Shown here piece after piece: positions 15,807-22,768 of a DNA stretch of 49,114 nt. Position 1 is the first letter of the stretch. Each line of letters opens with the position of its first letter. The DNA comes from Streptomyces sp. B21-083 (GTDB taxonomy: Bacteria > Actinomycetota > Actinomycetes > Streptomycetales > Streptomycetaceae): assembly GCF_036898825.1 (NCBI RefSeq), contig NZ_JARUND010000005.1:1-49114 (forward strand), given 5' to 3'. A program made the translations under genes and the position numbers. The notes below the pieces were generated by a model. It did no database searches, was not told the origin of the DNA, and was given only the letters and a program-made list of their open reading frames with translations.

Positions 15807-17050
15807 CCGGGCAGTCCACAGCGCGCGGCGAGCGCCCGCAACCTTCCTTCGGCGTTGCCGGTCCCCAGTAGGCGCAGGTCGTCGACGAGTTGGCGGGTCC
15901 GCGGTCGGCAGTGCACCTCTTCCTTTGCTTCGCTCTCGGCATCGAGGAGCACCCCGACGGCTTCCTCGCGCTTCCCGGCCTGTGTGTAGGCGCGGGCGAG
16001 GTCGGCGAGGTGATGCGCGCGGCGCTCGCGCGGGAGGTCTGCGCGGGCCGGGGCGGGGATGTCCAGGGCGACGGCGACGGCCTGAGCGCCTTCGGCGAGC
16101 TGGACGTGTGCGGCGACGCGGTACAGGGCGACATTCGTCCGGCCGAACGCGGTCCACAGTTCGTTGCCGTCGCCGTCGTCGCCGAGCTCGTCGGCGTGCT
16201 CGTCGGCCTGGTCGAGGAGGTCGGGCACCGCGCGGGCGGCCTGCGCGGCGCGGGCGTCGTCGCGGTCGGCGGCCGTCGCCTTGGCCATGGCGGCTTTGAG
16301 GTAGAGCATCCCGAGCGTGGACAGGCCGGACGGCCCGGAGCGGATGAGGTCGGGGCCGAGGCGGTCGGCGGCGGCCGTGGCGAAGTCGGCGGCGGCGTGC
16401 GGCTGTCCGTGGTTGGTCATCGCGTCGGCCAGGTGCCGGGCGGCACTCGCCATGATGACCGGATCGCCGGACCGCTCGGCGGCGAGCACCGCCCGGTGTC
16501 CGGCGATGTGCGCGAGGTCCCCCGACCCGAACTTGATCGCGGCGGCCTCGGTGAGCTGTAACGCCATCGACAGGGCGCGGTACGCGGCGAGTTGGTCCTC
16601 TCCGGTGTGCCGGGCGGCGGCGCGGTTCGCCTCGGTGAGGAGCTCGGGGACCAGGCGGCCGAGGCTGGCGAACGCCGAGGACTGGAAAGAGGTCCAGCCG
16701 TAGGCCACGCGGCGGCGCAGCGTCTCGACGTCGAGCGGGTCGGCGCCGTCGGCGTCGGCCGTCCCCGTGATCACGTCGTGCCGTTGGAGGGCGGCCCGGA
16801 TCTGTTCCAGCTCGGCCGCGTCGACACACTCGACGGTGGGCCGGTCGGCGAGGAGGTCGGCGAGGTCGATCCCGAGGACTCGGGCGGCGGACTCAAGCAC
16901 GGAGAGGCGGGGGTCTGCCTGTCGTTCACCGCTTTCGAGTTGCTGCACCCAACGGCGGGTTTTGCCCATGAGGGCAGCGAAGTCAACCTGTGTGATGCGG
17001 CGGCGCTCTCGCCAATACGCGATGCGGCGGCCGACCTTCCGAGCGTCCAT
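15803..17050 (-). CDS. XRE HTH regulator with TPR-like sensor domain
   Basis: 415 residues. The ATG at 17050 has GGAG about 10 bases upstream and fits the family start (MDARKVGRRIAYWRERRRIT); the longer frame is rejected. HTH lies at residues ~5-60 (ITQVDFAALMGKTRRWVQQLESGERQ). The remaining ~350 residues are helical repeats (AAYRALSMALQLTEAAAIKFG and LAHIAGHRAVLAAERSGDPVIMASAARHLADAM), typical of ligand- or peptide-sensing TPR regulators. It is transcribed divergently from 17130; the 21-bp palindrome in the shared gap recurs before the 18461 gene, so it is the best candidate for the regulator of both. Confidence 0.85.
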   Translation of the reverse strand: MDARKVGRRIAYWRERRRITQVDFAALMGKTRRWVQQLESGERQADPRLSVLESAARVLGIDLADLLADRPTVECVDAAELEQIRAALQRHDVITGTADADGADPLDVETLRRRVAYGWTSFQSSAFASLGRLVPELLTEANRAAARHTGEDQLAAYRALSMALQLTEAAAIKFGSGDLAHIAGHRAVLAAERSGDPVIMASAARHLADAMTNHGQPHAAADFATAAADRLGPDLIRSGPSGLSTLGMLYLKAAMAKATAADRDDARAAQAARAVPDLLDQADEHADELGDDGDGNELWTAFGRTNVALYRVAAHVQLAEGAQAVAVALDIPAPARADLPRERRAHHLADLARAYTQAGKREEAVGVLLDAESEAKEEVHCRPRTRQLVDDLRLLGTGNAEGRLRALAARCGLPG

Positions 17051-17076
17051 GGGCACTACTCCGGGCCGAGCGAACA

Positions 17077-17097
17077 AGGCGCACACACTGTGCGCCT
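17077..17097. promoter_or_regulatory. 21-bp operator, site 1
   Basis: AGGCGCACA-CAC-TGTGCGCCT is a perfect 9-bp inverted repeat with a 3-bp spacer. It lies between the divergent regulator (17050) and the leaderless gene at 17130, near the position expected for the -35 box of the latter. A near copy is at 18407-18427. Confidence 0.7.
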
Positions 17098-17117
17098 ACG
17101 TTCCGTTGTACGCGCCT

Positions 17118-17123
17118 TACCGT
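17118..17123 (+). promoter_or_regulatory. -10 box of a leaderless transcript
   Basis: TACCGT lies 7-12 bases before the ATG at 17130, where no ribosome binding site is present. TACGGT occupies nearly the same place before 18461, and TAACGT before 38755. Confidence 0.55.
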
Positions 17124-17129
17124 CCGGAT

Positions 17130-17624
17130 ATGGCCAAGTCCCAAAACAGCGCCCATCCGAGTTGGGCCGCCCTCCTCGACCTCGACTCCGACACGTACGC
17201 ACGCCTGCGATATGCCGGCCGTTCCGCTACGGACATGGTGGCGGTCGGTCAGGCGTGGGACACCGTGCCCGAGGGGTGGGAGGCCCTCGCCGTTGCGCCG
17301 CTCGCGCGGGGCCTCGCCGCGCTCGACTGCCTCGGCGTGCCGCTCGACGCCGGTTTTCCGGTGATCGCCGACCACGGCCGAAGCGAGCTGATCGTGTTGG
17401 TCGAGGCGGGCGGCGCCCATCCGCTCGCCGAGCTCCAGGGCGTGCGCGTGCTCCGGAGGGGAACGTCGTTCCTCCTCGTCCCGTTCGGGCCGCAGGGCGG
17501 TTACAACGCCGCGTGGCTGAGTCGCCCAACTCAAGGCATGGCGCGGTACGTTGACCCGTCCGCGCTGCGGGATGCGGTGCTCGTCGCCGAGGCGGAACGG
17601 TCGGAGCATTCCCGCGCCTGTTGA
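17130..17624 (+). CDS. Hypothetical protein, regulator target 1
   Basis: 164 residues, probably translated from a leaderless mRNA (no Shine-Dalgarno, -10 box just upstream). The protein is alpha/beta (FPVIADHGRSELIVLVEAGGAHPLAELQGVRVLRRGTSFLLVPFG), soluble, with no catalytic motif recognised. The C-terminal part (YNAAWLSRPTQGMARYVDPSALRDAVLVAEAERS) looks helical. It shares promoter architecture with 18461 and is divergent from the XRE-TPR regulator and flavoprotein. I cannot assign a function. Confidence 0.7.
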   Translation: MAKSQNSAHPSWAALLDLDSDTYARLRYAGRSATDMVAVGQAWDTVPEGWEALAVAPLARGLAALDCLGVPLDAGFPVIADHGRSELIVLVEAGGAHPLAELQGVRVLRRGTSFLLVPFGPQGGYNAAWLSRPTQGMARYVDPSALRDAVLVAEAERSEHSRAC

Positions 17625-17669
17625 CCCCGTGTGCGGCCCTCCCCCCCGTGGGGGCTGCGCACGGCCACC

Positions 17670-17800
17670 GAGGGCCCCCGGAGCTCGCGCCTTGCTCCGG
17701 GGGCCCTCTCATGCCGCAGGGCGCCCGCTCCGGGTGGGAACGGGCGCCCTGCGATGATGTGGGCCGAGGTCCCCGGCGATTCCAGCGCCGGGGACCTCGG
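17670..17800. terminator. Three tandem terminator hairpins
   Basis: Three GC-rich perfect stems lie in a row: 15 bp (17670-17684 with 17694-17708), 11 bp (17717-17727 with 17741-17751) and about 14 bp (17764-17800). They separate the convergent genes 17130 and 17807. Three stacked terminators between two short genes is more than usual. Confidence 0.7.
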
Positions 17801-17806
17801 CCGTTC

Positions 17807-18217
17807 TCACGCCGCCTTGGGCGGGCGGGTCTCGACGTCGACCTCGGCGGCGCGGGCCTCGCCCTCGACGGCCGCCGCCTCGGTGCGCTGCGCGTCCGCC
17901 GCCTCGGCCGCTTCCCCGGCCTCCTGGCCCTGGCGGGTCACCCATGCGGCGATGGCCTCGGGACGCTGCGCGGCGGGCAGGCAGCCGCGGTGACGGACGC
18001 GGTCCCGGCGCATGTGGCTGTAGAACATCAGCCCTTCCCACCCGCAGAGCTCGCAGCGAACGAGCCAGTGCACGTCACTGCCGGGGTATCCGGCAAGGGG
18101 GGTCCACGCGGTTTCCGCGAGACGGGTGAACGCACGCTCGGCGCTCTCCTCGTTGCGCGTCTGGTTCCACGGCTTCGCGAGGAGGTTCTCGGCGAGGTAC
18201 GGAGTGATGACCGGCAT
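17807..18217 (-). CDS. Hypothetical zinc-finger-like protein with acidic/Ala-rich tail
   Basis: 136 residues. The ATG at 18217 has AAGGAAGGGA upstream. The central part WLVRCELCGWEGLMFYSHMRRDRVRHRGC has a CxxC and a downstream His/Cys, a likely zinc site. The C-terminus is a charged Ala/Glu helix ending in ETRPPKAA. Its promoter region holds the 43-bp perfect palindrome of the ACTTGYA family (18271-18313), so it belongs to the proposed seven-promoter regulon. Function unknown. Confidence 0.65.
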   Translation of the reverse strand: MPVITPYLAENLLAKPWNQTRNEESAERAFTRLAETAWTPLAGYPGSDVHWLVRCELCGWEGLMFYSHMRRDRVRHRGCLPAAQRPEAIAAWVTRQGQEAGEAAEAADAQRTEAAAVEGEARAAEVDVETRPPKAA

Positions 18218-18270
18218 TCTTCGGTCCCTTCCTTGGGGTGTCCTGCGGCTTTCTGCCGCACTCACACCCT

Positions 18271-18313
18271 GGCACACTTGCAACTCAACTACAAGTTGAG
18301 TTGCAAGTGTGCC
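18271..18313. promoter_or_regulatory. ACTTGYA operator, site 1 (perfect 43-bp palindrome)
   Basis: The 20-bp arms 18271-18290 and 18294-18313 are exact reverse complements with the 3-bp centre ACA. Core words ACTTGCAACTCAACT and its mirror recur, in other arrangements, at six further promoters. It is upstream of the minus-strand gene at 18217. Confidence 0.8.
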
Positions 18314-18350
18314 TTGCGTCCCACCCTGCCCAAACGGGGCCGCGATCAGG

Positions 18351-18392
18351 GTTTATGACGGGAGATCATTATTTGTGAGCTGGGGGCATATG
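18351..18392. promoter_or_regulatory. Conserved intergenic block, copy 2
   Basis: ATGACGGGAGATCAT (18355-18369) is followed by ATTTGTGAGCTGGGGGCATA. It matches the blocks at 10592 and 41369. It sits between the ACTTGYA palindrome and the GGCG-type operator, so three operator families are stacked within 160 bp. Confidence 0.6.
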
Positions 18393-18406
18393 GGGTTGGC
18401 CGCACA

Positions 18407-18427
18407 AGGCGTACACACTGTGCGCCC
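18407..18427. promoter_or_regulatory. 21-bp operator, site 2
   Basis: AGGCGTACA-CAC-TGTGCGCCC matches site 1 (17077-17097) in 19 of 21 positions and lies the same distance before a leaderless -10 (TACGGT, 18448-18453). Confidence 0.65.
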
Positions 18428-18460
18428 AAGGCGCGCCGGTCCGCTCGTACGGTGCCGGAT

Positions 18461-18892
18461 ATGGCGCACTCTGAGCACACTTCCCCGCCCTCCGATCAGG
18501 GCCCCGAACACCTGCCCACCCTTCGGCCGGCACCCGGGGCCGAGGCCGTCCGGGTCGAGGGCCCGGCGTTCGCTCACGACCTCGTTCGTAGCCTCGACGA
18601 GGCGAGCGCGGCCGTCAGCTCCCTGCCTCCCCTCGGCCCGTCCGCCGACGTTTCGGTGAGCGCGCTCACCGCACTCGTGTGCACCGGCTCGACCCCGGCC
18701 GATGCCCTACAGGCCGCCGCCGAGATCGCACGGCAGGCGCCCAACCTCGAACCGCACTCCCTCGCCCTGGCGAAGATGCCGGGGCCCGTCGAGGGCATGT
18801 GGGAGTGGCACCTCACCTTGACCGTCAGCTCGCGTGATCCGGCGACCGGCGAGTACGGCGGTTCCACGCACCACACCGACCGGCGGCGGTGA
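18461..18892 (+). CDS. Hypothetical protein, regulator target 2
   Basis: 143 residues. The ATG at 18461 (MAHSEHTSPP) is preferred to an upstream in-frame GTG because the -10 box TACGGT lies 8 bases before it, exactly as at 17130; it is probably leaderless. The protein has a disordered N-terminus, a helical middle (ALTALVCTGSTPADALQAAAEIARQ) and a C-terminal beta region (MWEWHLTLTVSSRDPATGEYGG). It is the first of three co-directional genes (18461, 18897, 19133). Function unknown. Confidence 0.65.
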   Translation: MAHSEHTSPPSDQGPEHLPTLRPAPGAEAVRVEGPAFAHDLVRSLDEASAAVSSLPPLGPSADVSVSALTALVCTGSTPADALQAAAEIARQAPNLEPHSLALAKMPGPVEGMWEWHLTLTVSSRDPATGEYGGSTHHTDRRR

Positions 18893-18896
18893 CGGC

Positions 18897-19142
18897 ATGG
18901 CAGTACGCGCCCGCTACCGGCTGCGGGACTACAGGATCACGGCCGACCCGGTCACGCCTCCCACCTATCAGGCCGTTTGCGTGACCGGTGAAGACGCCGA
19001 CTGCGGCGCCGACTCGGACCACCAGGAGACCGAGGCCGCCGTCGAGCGCTGGATCGCCGAACACACTCGGGACACGGGCCACGACTTCTACCGGCGGGCC
19101 CGGTGGGACTACGTGAAGTCGGAGCCGGGGGCATGGAAGTGA
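18897..19142 (+). CDS. DUF7848-like protein
   Basis: 81 residues, 4 bases after the previous stop. The layout is a beta start (YRLRDYRITADP), then YQAVCVTGEDADCGADSD with Cys pairs and ETEAAVERWIAEHTRDTGHDFYRRARWDYV. That AVC...CGA...V..W...HT..TGH pattern is common in small Streptomyces proteins annotated DUF7848 next to XRE regulators. Conserved Cys and His may bind zinc. The family name is from memory of the pattern. Confidence 0.7.
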   Translation: MAVRARYRLRDYRITADPVTPPTYQAVCVTGEDADCGADSDHQETEAAVERWIAEHTRDTGHDFYRRARWDYVKSEPGAWK

Positions 19143-19270
19143 CCGGCGAACGGCAACAACGCTTGTGGGAGCGCGCCGAGCGGCTCCGGATAGCGGTCGA
19201 CACCGTACGGGCCACCCGGCGGGCCATCGCGCAGGAACGGGGCACACGCGGCGGCGGGGGGCCTTCGTAG
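19133..19270 (+). CDS. Small basic hypothetical protein (45 aa)
   Basis: The ATG lies within the end of the previous gene (10-bp overlap), so it is likely translationally coupled. The product is a short, Arg/Glu-rich helix (LWERAERLRIAVDTVRATRRAIAQERG) ending in a Gly run. It is followed by a 40-bp palindrome terminator. The role is unknown. Coding status is supported only by coupling and composition. Confidence 0.45.
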   Translation: MEVTGERQQRLWERAERLRIAVDTVRATRRAIAQERGTRGGGGPS

Positions 19271-19290
19271 CGCCCCCTCCCCCGCCCAAG

Positions 19291-19330
19291 CACGAGCGCC
19301 CGGCCCCTGATCAGGGGCCGGGCGCTCGTG
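19291..19330. terminator. 40-bp perfect palindrome (bidirectional terminator)
   Basis: The whole 40-bp segment is its own reverse complement, centred on TGATCA. It lies between the convergent gene ends at 19270 and 19354 and should stop transcription from both sides. Confidence 0.75.
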
Positions 19331-19353
19331 TGTCTGTCCGCTGTAGGCCGGTC

Positions 19354-20100
19354 CTACCGCTCGACGACGGGCCGGTGAATGTCTCGATGCTCGGCAGTCA
19401 CCTTGACCTCGGCGCCGTACTGCATGGCGAGGTAGTTGACCATCGCGGCCGAGCGGTGGCGGCCCCCGGCGCATCCGACGGCGACGCGCACCGTTCCCGC
19501 CGAGGGCCCGGCACGGAAGGACTCGACGGCGGCCAGGATCGCGCGGGCGAGCTCGGGAACGCCGTCGGTGTTGAACACCGCGCGCGTCACGAGTTCGTGC
19601 TCGGCGGTGAGCTGTCGCATCTTGGGGTTCACGTGCGGATCGCGGAAGTGCCGGCGCATGTCGACGACGAGATCGGCCTCGGGAGCCGGGCCGTGCAGGA
19701 ACCCGAAGCTGACGAGCTCGATCTCGGGAACCTTGCGCAGCTCCTCGGCGAGCTCGGCCTCGGCCTCGGTGACACCCTCGGCGGCGCCCTCGATCCCGGC
19801 CTCGGCGAGACGGCCGAACACCTCGATCCGGCGCCGGGCGTAGGCGATCAGCTCGGCCGACGGGACCGGCGGCGGGACCGGCCTGCGGCCACTGAGGTAC
19901 GGGGCGGCTTCCTCGCGAACCTCGGCGAATTCCCGCAGGTTGGTCCCCGGCCCCGTCTCCTTGAGCTCGTCATGCCGGGCGATGACCTCCTCGTACGCGA
20001 TCCGGGCGGCGGTGGCCACGCGCAGCCGGTCGGACTCACGCTGTAGCTCGGCGAGTTCGCGCAGCGCGTCGAACGTGTCGAGGCCGGTGTCTTTGGTCAT
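19354..20100 (-). CDS. RapZ C-terminal-domain protein
   Basis: 248 residues from the ATG at 20100, which has GGAGGACCC upstream; an in-frame ATG at 20163 is an alternative start. The N-terminal ~110 residues are helical. The C-terminal half matches the RapZ C-terminal domain: VSFGFLHGPAPEADLVVDMRRHF, RDPHVNPKMRQLT and VAVGCAGGRHRSAAMVNYLA. RapZ proper also has an N-terminal P-loop kinase-like domain, which is missing here. The domain is known to bind small RNA or amino sugars in enterobacteria. A stand-alone version on a plasmid could bind a small ligand or nucleic acid. Last gene of its operon. Confidence 0.75.
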   Translation of the reverse strand: MTKDTGLDTFDALRELAELQRESDRLRVATAARIAYEEVIARHDELKETGPGTNLREFAEVREEAAPYLSGRRPVPPPVPSAELIAYARRRIEVFGRLAEAGIEGAAEGVTEAEAELAEELRKVPEIELVSFGFLHGPAPEADLVVDMRRHFRDPHVNPKMRQLTAEHELVTRAVFNTDGVPELARAILAAVESFRAGPSAGTVRVAVGCAGGRHRSAAMVNYLAMQYGAEVKVTAEHRDIHRPVVER

Positions 20101-20175
20101 GCTCTCGGGTCCTCCCCCGGCCGCCGCGCGAATGGCGCGGCGGCCCTTGCTGGTACGGAACATGGCGTCGGGTCC

Positions 20176-20427
20176 TCAGCTCTCGTCGGTGGCTGCGGTC
20201 CGGCCTGCCTCGGTGATGCGGAAGAAGTGCGGGTGTCCGCGGTGCTCGCCCTCGGGGTCCGGCGCTCCCTGTACGTGGCCGCAATCGTCGATCGAGTCGG
20301 CGAGGCCGAGTTCTTCGAGGGCGAGCTCGTCGGCCTTGGTGACGCTGCGGGCGTCGATGCTGCCTTTGGGATGCGCGGCGGCCAGGCGCAGGGCGGCGAG
20401 CCGGTTCGGGGTGAGGCGGGGCGGCAC
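20176..20427 (-). CDS. Small winged-helix-like protein (83 aa)
   Basis: The GTG at 20427 follows the stop of the upstream gene by 4 bases. The sequence LTPNRLAALRLAAAHPKGSI is followed by a variable region and FFRITEAGRTAAT. The same pattern (LTRVQRRWLHTAAAHPAGHF ... VRITEAGRRRAA) occurs inside the large protein at 36344, so the two share a domain, probably a small winged helix. No operator is evident. It may be a DNA-binding adaptor. Confidence 0.65.
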   Translation of the reverse strand: MPPRLTPNRLAALRLAAAHPKGSIDARSVTKADELALEELGLADSIDDCGHVQGAPDPEGEHRGHPHFFRITEAGRTAATDES

Positions 20428-20431
20428 CGGG

Positions 20432-20860
20432 TCAGTCCCGGACGGCGAGGTATGCGGCGAGTCCCTCGGCGAGGTGGTGTGTTGCCTGGTCGAGGAGGTA
20501 CGCGCCGCCGAGCGGGCCGCCGAGCTCGTAGAAGTTGGCTTTGCCGGTGGCCTCGGCGGTCTTGCGCACCGGCCAACGGCGATCAATCACGTAGTGCGTG
20601 GCGCCGGACAGGGCGAGCGCGGCGGCGATGCTGCGGGGCCGCAGGCCGAGGCCGAGGAGGCGGTTCCCCACCAGGAGCGCGGCGCCCTGCGTGGCCACGT
20701 ACGAGGCGACGTGTCCCGCGAGGGCCTTGTGACCCTCGGCCCCGGGCTTGGCCTTGTGCTGCGCCTGGTGGTCGCTCTGCACCCAGTGGTCGGCGACGTC
20801 GGCGGCGATGCGGAGGAGGGCGTACACGGCGGGGTAGGCGGCGGCACGGTTCACGGACAT
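20432..20860 (-). CDS. DUF3307-like membrane protein
   Basis: 142 residues, ATG with GGAAGGAA upstream. The conserved-looking block ADHWVQSDHQAQHKAKPGAEGHKALAGHVASYVATQGAALL contains several His/Asp residues at positions that suggest a metal or polar membrane site, as in DUF3307-type proteins. Two or three hydrophobic segments are present. Its role is not known; related genes are common on Streptomyces mobile elements. Family assignment is tentative. Confidence 0.6.
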   Translation of the reverse strand: MSVNRAAAYPAVYALLRIAADVADHWVQSDHQAQHKAKPGAEGHKALAGHVASYVATQGAALLVGNRLLGLGLRPRSIAAALALSGATHYVIDRRWPVRKTAEATGKANFYELGGPLGGAYLLDQATHHLAEGLAAYLAVRD

Positions 20861-20936
20861 GCGGGCGGTTCCTTCCGATACGGGTCCGGGGCCCCGGGCG
20901 GGGCCCCGGCGGTGAGGCGGGCGGGGAGTGCCGGCA

Positions 20937-21350
20937 CTACTTCCGGCGGTCGCGGTCGCAGTCGTGGGCCTTCGGGTCCGCGAGGTGGGCCTCGAACGCG
21001 GCGGCCTCGTACGGGGTCCACAGGCGGGCGGTGATCGTCCGGCCGCAGTCCTCGCAGGACCAGGAGCGCGGGCCGTTCAGCCGCCCGTACGCGAGGCGGT
21101 GCGCACCCTCGGTGAGGTCGGTCACCGTGCGGTCGACGGCGGCCAGGGCGACGATCCCGGCGACGACGATGCACGCGACGCGGGCGAATCCGCGGACGTC
21201 GTCGGCGAGCTGCTGCTCGACGAACCATGCGGCGGCGAGGGAGGCGGCGGCCGGAACGAGCATGTGCACCGCACCGAGGCCGAGGAGGCGCAGCCGTGCC
21301 GAGCTCGCAGTGATGGTGTGGACGACGTTGTTTCGGGTGGACGTGTTCAC
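20937..21350 (-). CDS. Membrane protein with C-terminal zinc ribbon
   Basis: 137 residues from GTG (GGAAGGAA upstream). Hydrophobic segments lie at about 22-44 (LLGLGAVHMLVPAAASLAAAWF) and 57-72. The C-terminal part WSCEDCGRTITARLWTPYEAAAFEAHLADPKAHDCDRD has CxxC and a later His/Cys, a probable treble-clef or ribbon zinc site facing the cytoplasm. No family is known to me. Co-directional with other small genes of the 23961-19354 region. Confidence 0.65.
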   Translation of the reverse strand: MNTSTRNNVVHTITASSARLRLLGLGAVHMLVPAAASLAAAWFVEQQLADDVRGFARVACIVVAGIVALAAVDRTVTDLTEGAHRLAYGRLNGPRSWSCEDCGRTITARLWTPYEAAAFEAHLADPKAHDCDRDRRK

Positions 21351-21396
21351 GGGGTCGGTTCCTTCCGATCGGGTCAGCTGTGGATGGGGTGCGGAT

Positions 21397-21597
21397 TCAG
21401 CGCCCGGTCTTGGTCAGCTCGTGCGAGTGGCACAGGACGGGGCCGATCAGGAGGCCGATTCCGTTCACGGTCCACCGGCCCCCGGTGAGCGGGCCGGGCT
21501 CGACCTCGTCCACGATTCGGCCGGTCCTGCCGACCGCGCGGGAGTCGTCCGCACACGCGGTGATCTTGACCTCGTCGCCTGCGTCGAACTGCGGCAT
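21397..21597 (-). CDS. Small KOW/SH3-like protein (66 aa)
   Basis: ATG preceded by AAGGAGAA. MPQFDAGDEVKITACADDSRAVGRTGRIVDEVEPG has the FxxGDxVxI...GxxG.V pattern of KOW or SH3-like barrels, followed by WTVNGIGLLIGPVLCHSHEL. Such small barrels bind RNA or proteins. Function here unknown. Confidence 0.65.
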   Translation of the reverse strand: MPQFDAGDEVKITACADDSRAVGRTGRIVDEVEPGPLTGGRWTVNGIGLLIGPVLCHSHELTKTGR

Positions 21598-21624
21598 ACG
21601 TTCTCCTTGATCAGCGGTTCGGGG

Positions 21625-21648
21625 GCCGGGCCTCGGTCGAGGCCCGGC
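21625..21648 (-). terminator. Hairpin after the micropeptide gene
   Basis: GCCGGGCCTCG and CGAGGCCCGGC form a perfect 11-bp stem with a 2-base loop, 17 bases downstream of the stop at 21665 on the minus strand. Confidence 0.55.
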
Positions 21649-21664
21649 GGTCGAGCGGGGGCGG

Positions 21665-21742
21665 TCAGACGTGGCCGTGCAGGAGGATGACGGCCGTCAC
21701 GATGGGGAGAGCCACCATCACGACGAGGCACAAAGCGCGCAT
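21665..21742 (-). CDS. 25-residue membrane micropeptide
   Basis: The ATG at 21742 is preceded by AAAGGACC. The frame encodes MRALCLVVMVALPIVTAVIL plus LHGHV and ends with TGA at 21665. It is one transmembrane helix with a basic residue at the N-terminus, typical of a bacterial small membrane protein. It fills an otherwise empty gap between the DUF4097-like gene and the KOW-like gene and is followed by a hairpin. Coding is inferred from the ribosome binding site, hydrophobic content and spacing. Confidence 0.5.
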   Translation of the reverse strand: MRALCLVVMVALPIVTAVILLHGHV

Positions 21743-21778
21743 GGCGCGGGTCCTTTCGGGAGGACGACGGGCCGGGCG

Positions 21779-22579
21779 CTACTTGCTGACGCGGCCGTTG
21801 CGGGTCGAGGTCTGGACGTCGAGGCCGGGCCGGTTCGTGCCGTGCAGGCGGATGTTCCCGTTGTAGGAACGGGCCTCGATCCGGCCCGAGGCGGCGGGCG
21901 AGGCGGCGAGGCGGACGTTCCCGTTGTGGGTGATCAGCCGGGCGGCGCCGCCGCCGTACGAGCCGATTTCGGTGTCCCCGTTGTGGCCCTCGACGTCGGC
22001 CCACTCGGTGACGGCCTCAACGTCGGTGTCTCCGTTGTGAGTGCGGACCTTGATCCGTCCGACGACTCCCGTACGGACGTTGCCGTTGTGTCCGCTGTAG
22101 TCGAGGGCGGCCAGGGGGCCGGACACGGTGAGGTTGGCGTTCCGCCCGTTCATCTGCACGCCCGAACCGGCGGGGAGGGTGACGCGGACCTCGATCGCGC
22201 TCACGACGGTGCCGCCGCCGGAGATGCCGCCGGAGACGACTCGCCCGTTGACGATCGTCACGCCGGTCATGGTCTGGCCTCGGCCGACGCTGGTCACGTT
22301 CTGGACGAAGTTCACGCCGCCGCCGTGGAAGCTCATGTTGCCCATGACGACGGTGGACCCCTCGACCTCGGGGACCGTGATCGACAGGCGGTTTCCGTCC
22401 TGCGTGATGCGCGAGCGGCGGACGGCGTCGGCGGCCGGGCCCTTGGTGTCCTCGGTGCTGATGACGACGCGGGCGGCGGTGGCGGCCGGGTCGATCGTGA
22501 CGAGCACCTCGCCCATGTCGGCGCGGACGGCGGCGAGGATCGGCCCGGCGGCGGTGGCGTTGAGAGTCTGCTCGGTCAT
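21779..22579 (-). CDS. DUF4097-like beta-helix protein
   Basis: 266 residues, ATG with GGGGAAG upstream. The C-terminal half contains repeats with HNGNVR, HNGDTD, HNGDTE, HNGNVR, YNGNIR and RNGRVS, spaced 17-26 residues, the pattern of DUF4097-type right-handed beta solenoids. The middle has GVTIVNGRVVSGG. There is no signal peptide, so it is predicted to be cytoplasmic. In Streptomyces such proteins are often regulated accessory proteins of unknown function. Its promoter carries ACTTGYA operator site 2, which puts it in the proposed regulon. Confidence 0.75.
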   Translation of the reverse strand: MTEQTLNATAAGPILAAVRADMGEVLVTIDPAATAARVVISTEDTKGPAADAVRRSRITQDGNRLSITVPEVEGSTVVMGNMSFHGGGVNFVQNVTSVGRGQTMTGVTIVNGRVVSGGISGGGTVVSAIEVRVTLPAGSGVQMNGRNANLTVSGPLAALDYSGHNGNVRTGVVGRIKVRTHNGDTDVEAVTEWADVEGHNGDTEIGSYGGGAARLITHNGNVRLAASPAASGRIEARSYNGNIRLHGTNRPGLDVQTSTRNGRVSK

Positions 22580-22624
22580 CTGTCTTCCCCCTGTTGGGTT
22601 CGGTGGTCGGTGCGTTCTCACGAT

Positions 22625-22680
22625 GACACAGGTTGCAGCACAACTACAAGTAGAACTGTCAGTTGGCTTGAAACTTGCGA
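22625..22680. promoter_or_regulatory. ACTTGYA operator, site 2
   Basis: Read on the minus strand the block contains CAAGTTTCAAGCCAACTG, then TTCTACTTGTAGTTGTGCTG and CAACCTGTGTCA. It aligns with site 6 over the core CTTGYAGTTG and over CTRCAACCTGTGTCA. It lies 46 bp upstream of the DUF4097-like gene start. Confidence 0.7.
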
Positions 22681-22694
22681 GGGTTTCCGGATAC

Positions 22695-22715
22695 GGCGCC
22701 GGACATGCCGGCGCC
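22695..22715 (-). terminator. Hairpin downstream of the 22769 gene
   Basis: GGCGCCGG and CCGGCGCC pair across a 5-base loop, downstream of the stop at 22769 on the minus strand. Confidence 0.5.
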
Positions 22716-22768
22716 CCCGGGTCCGGTCTCGCGGCCCCCGGGGCGCGCACGGGTGGGCGGCGGCCTGG

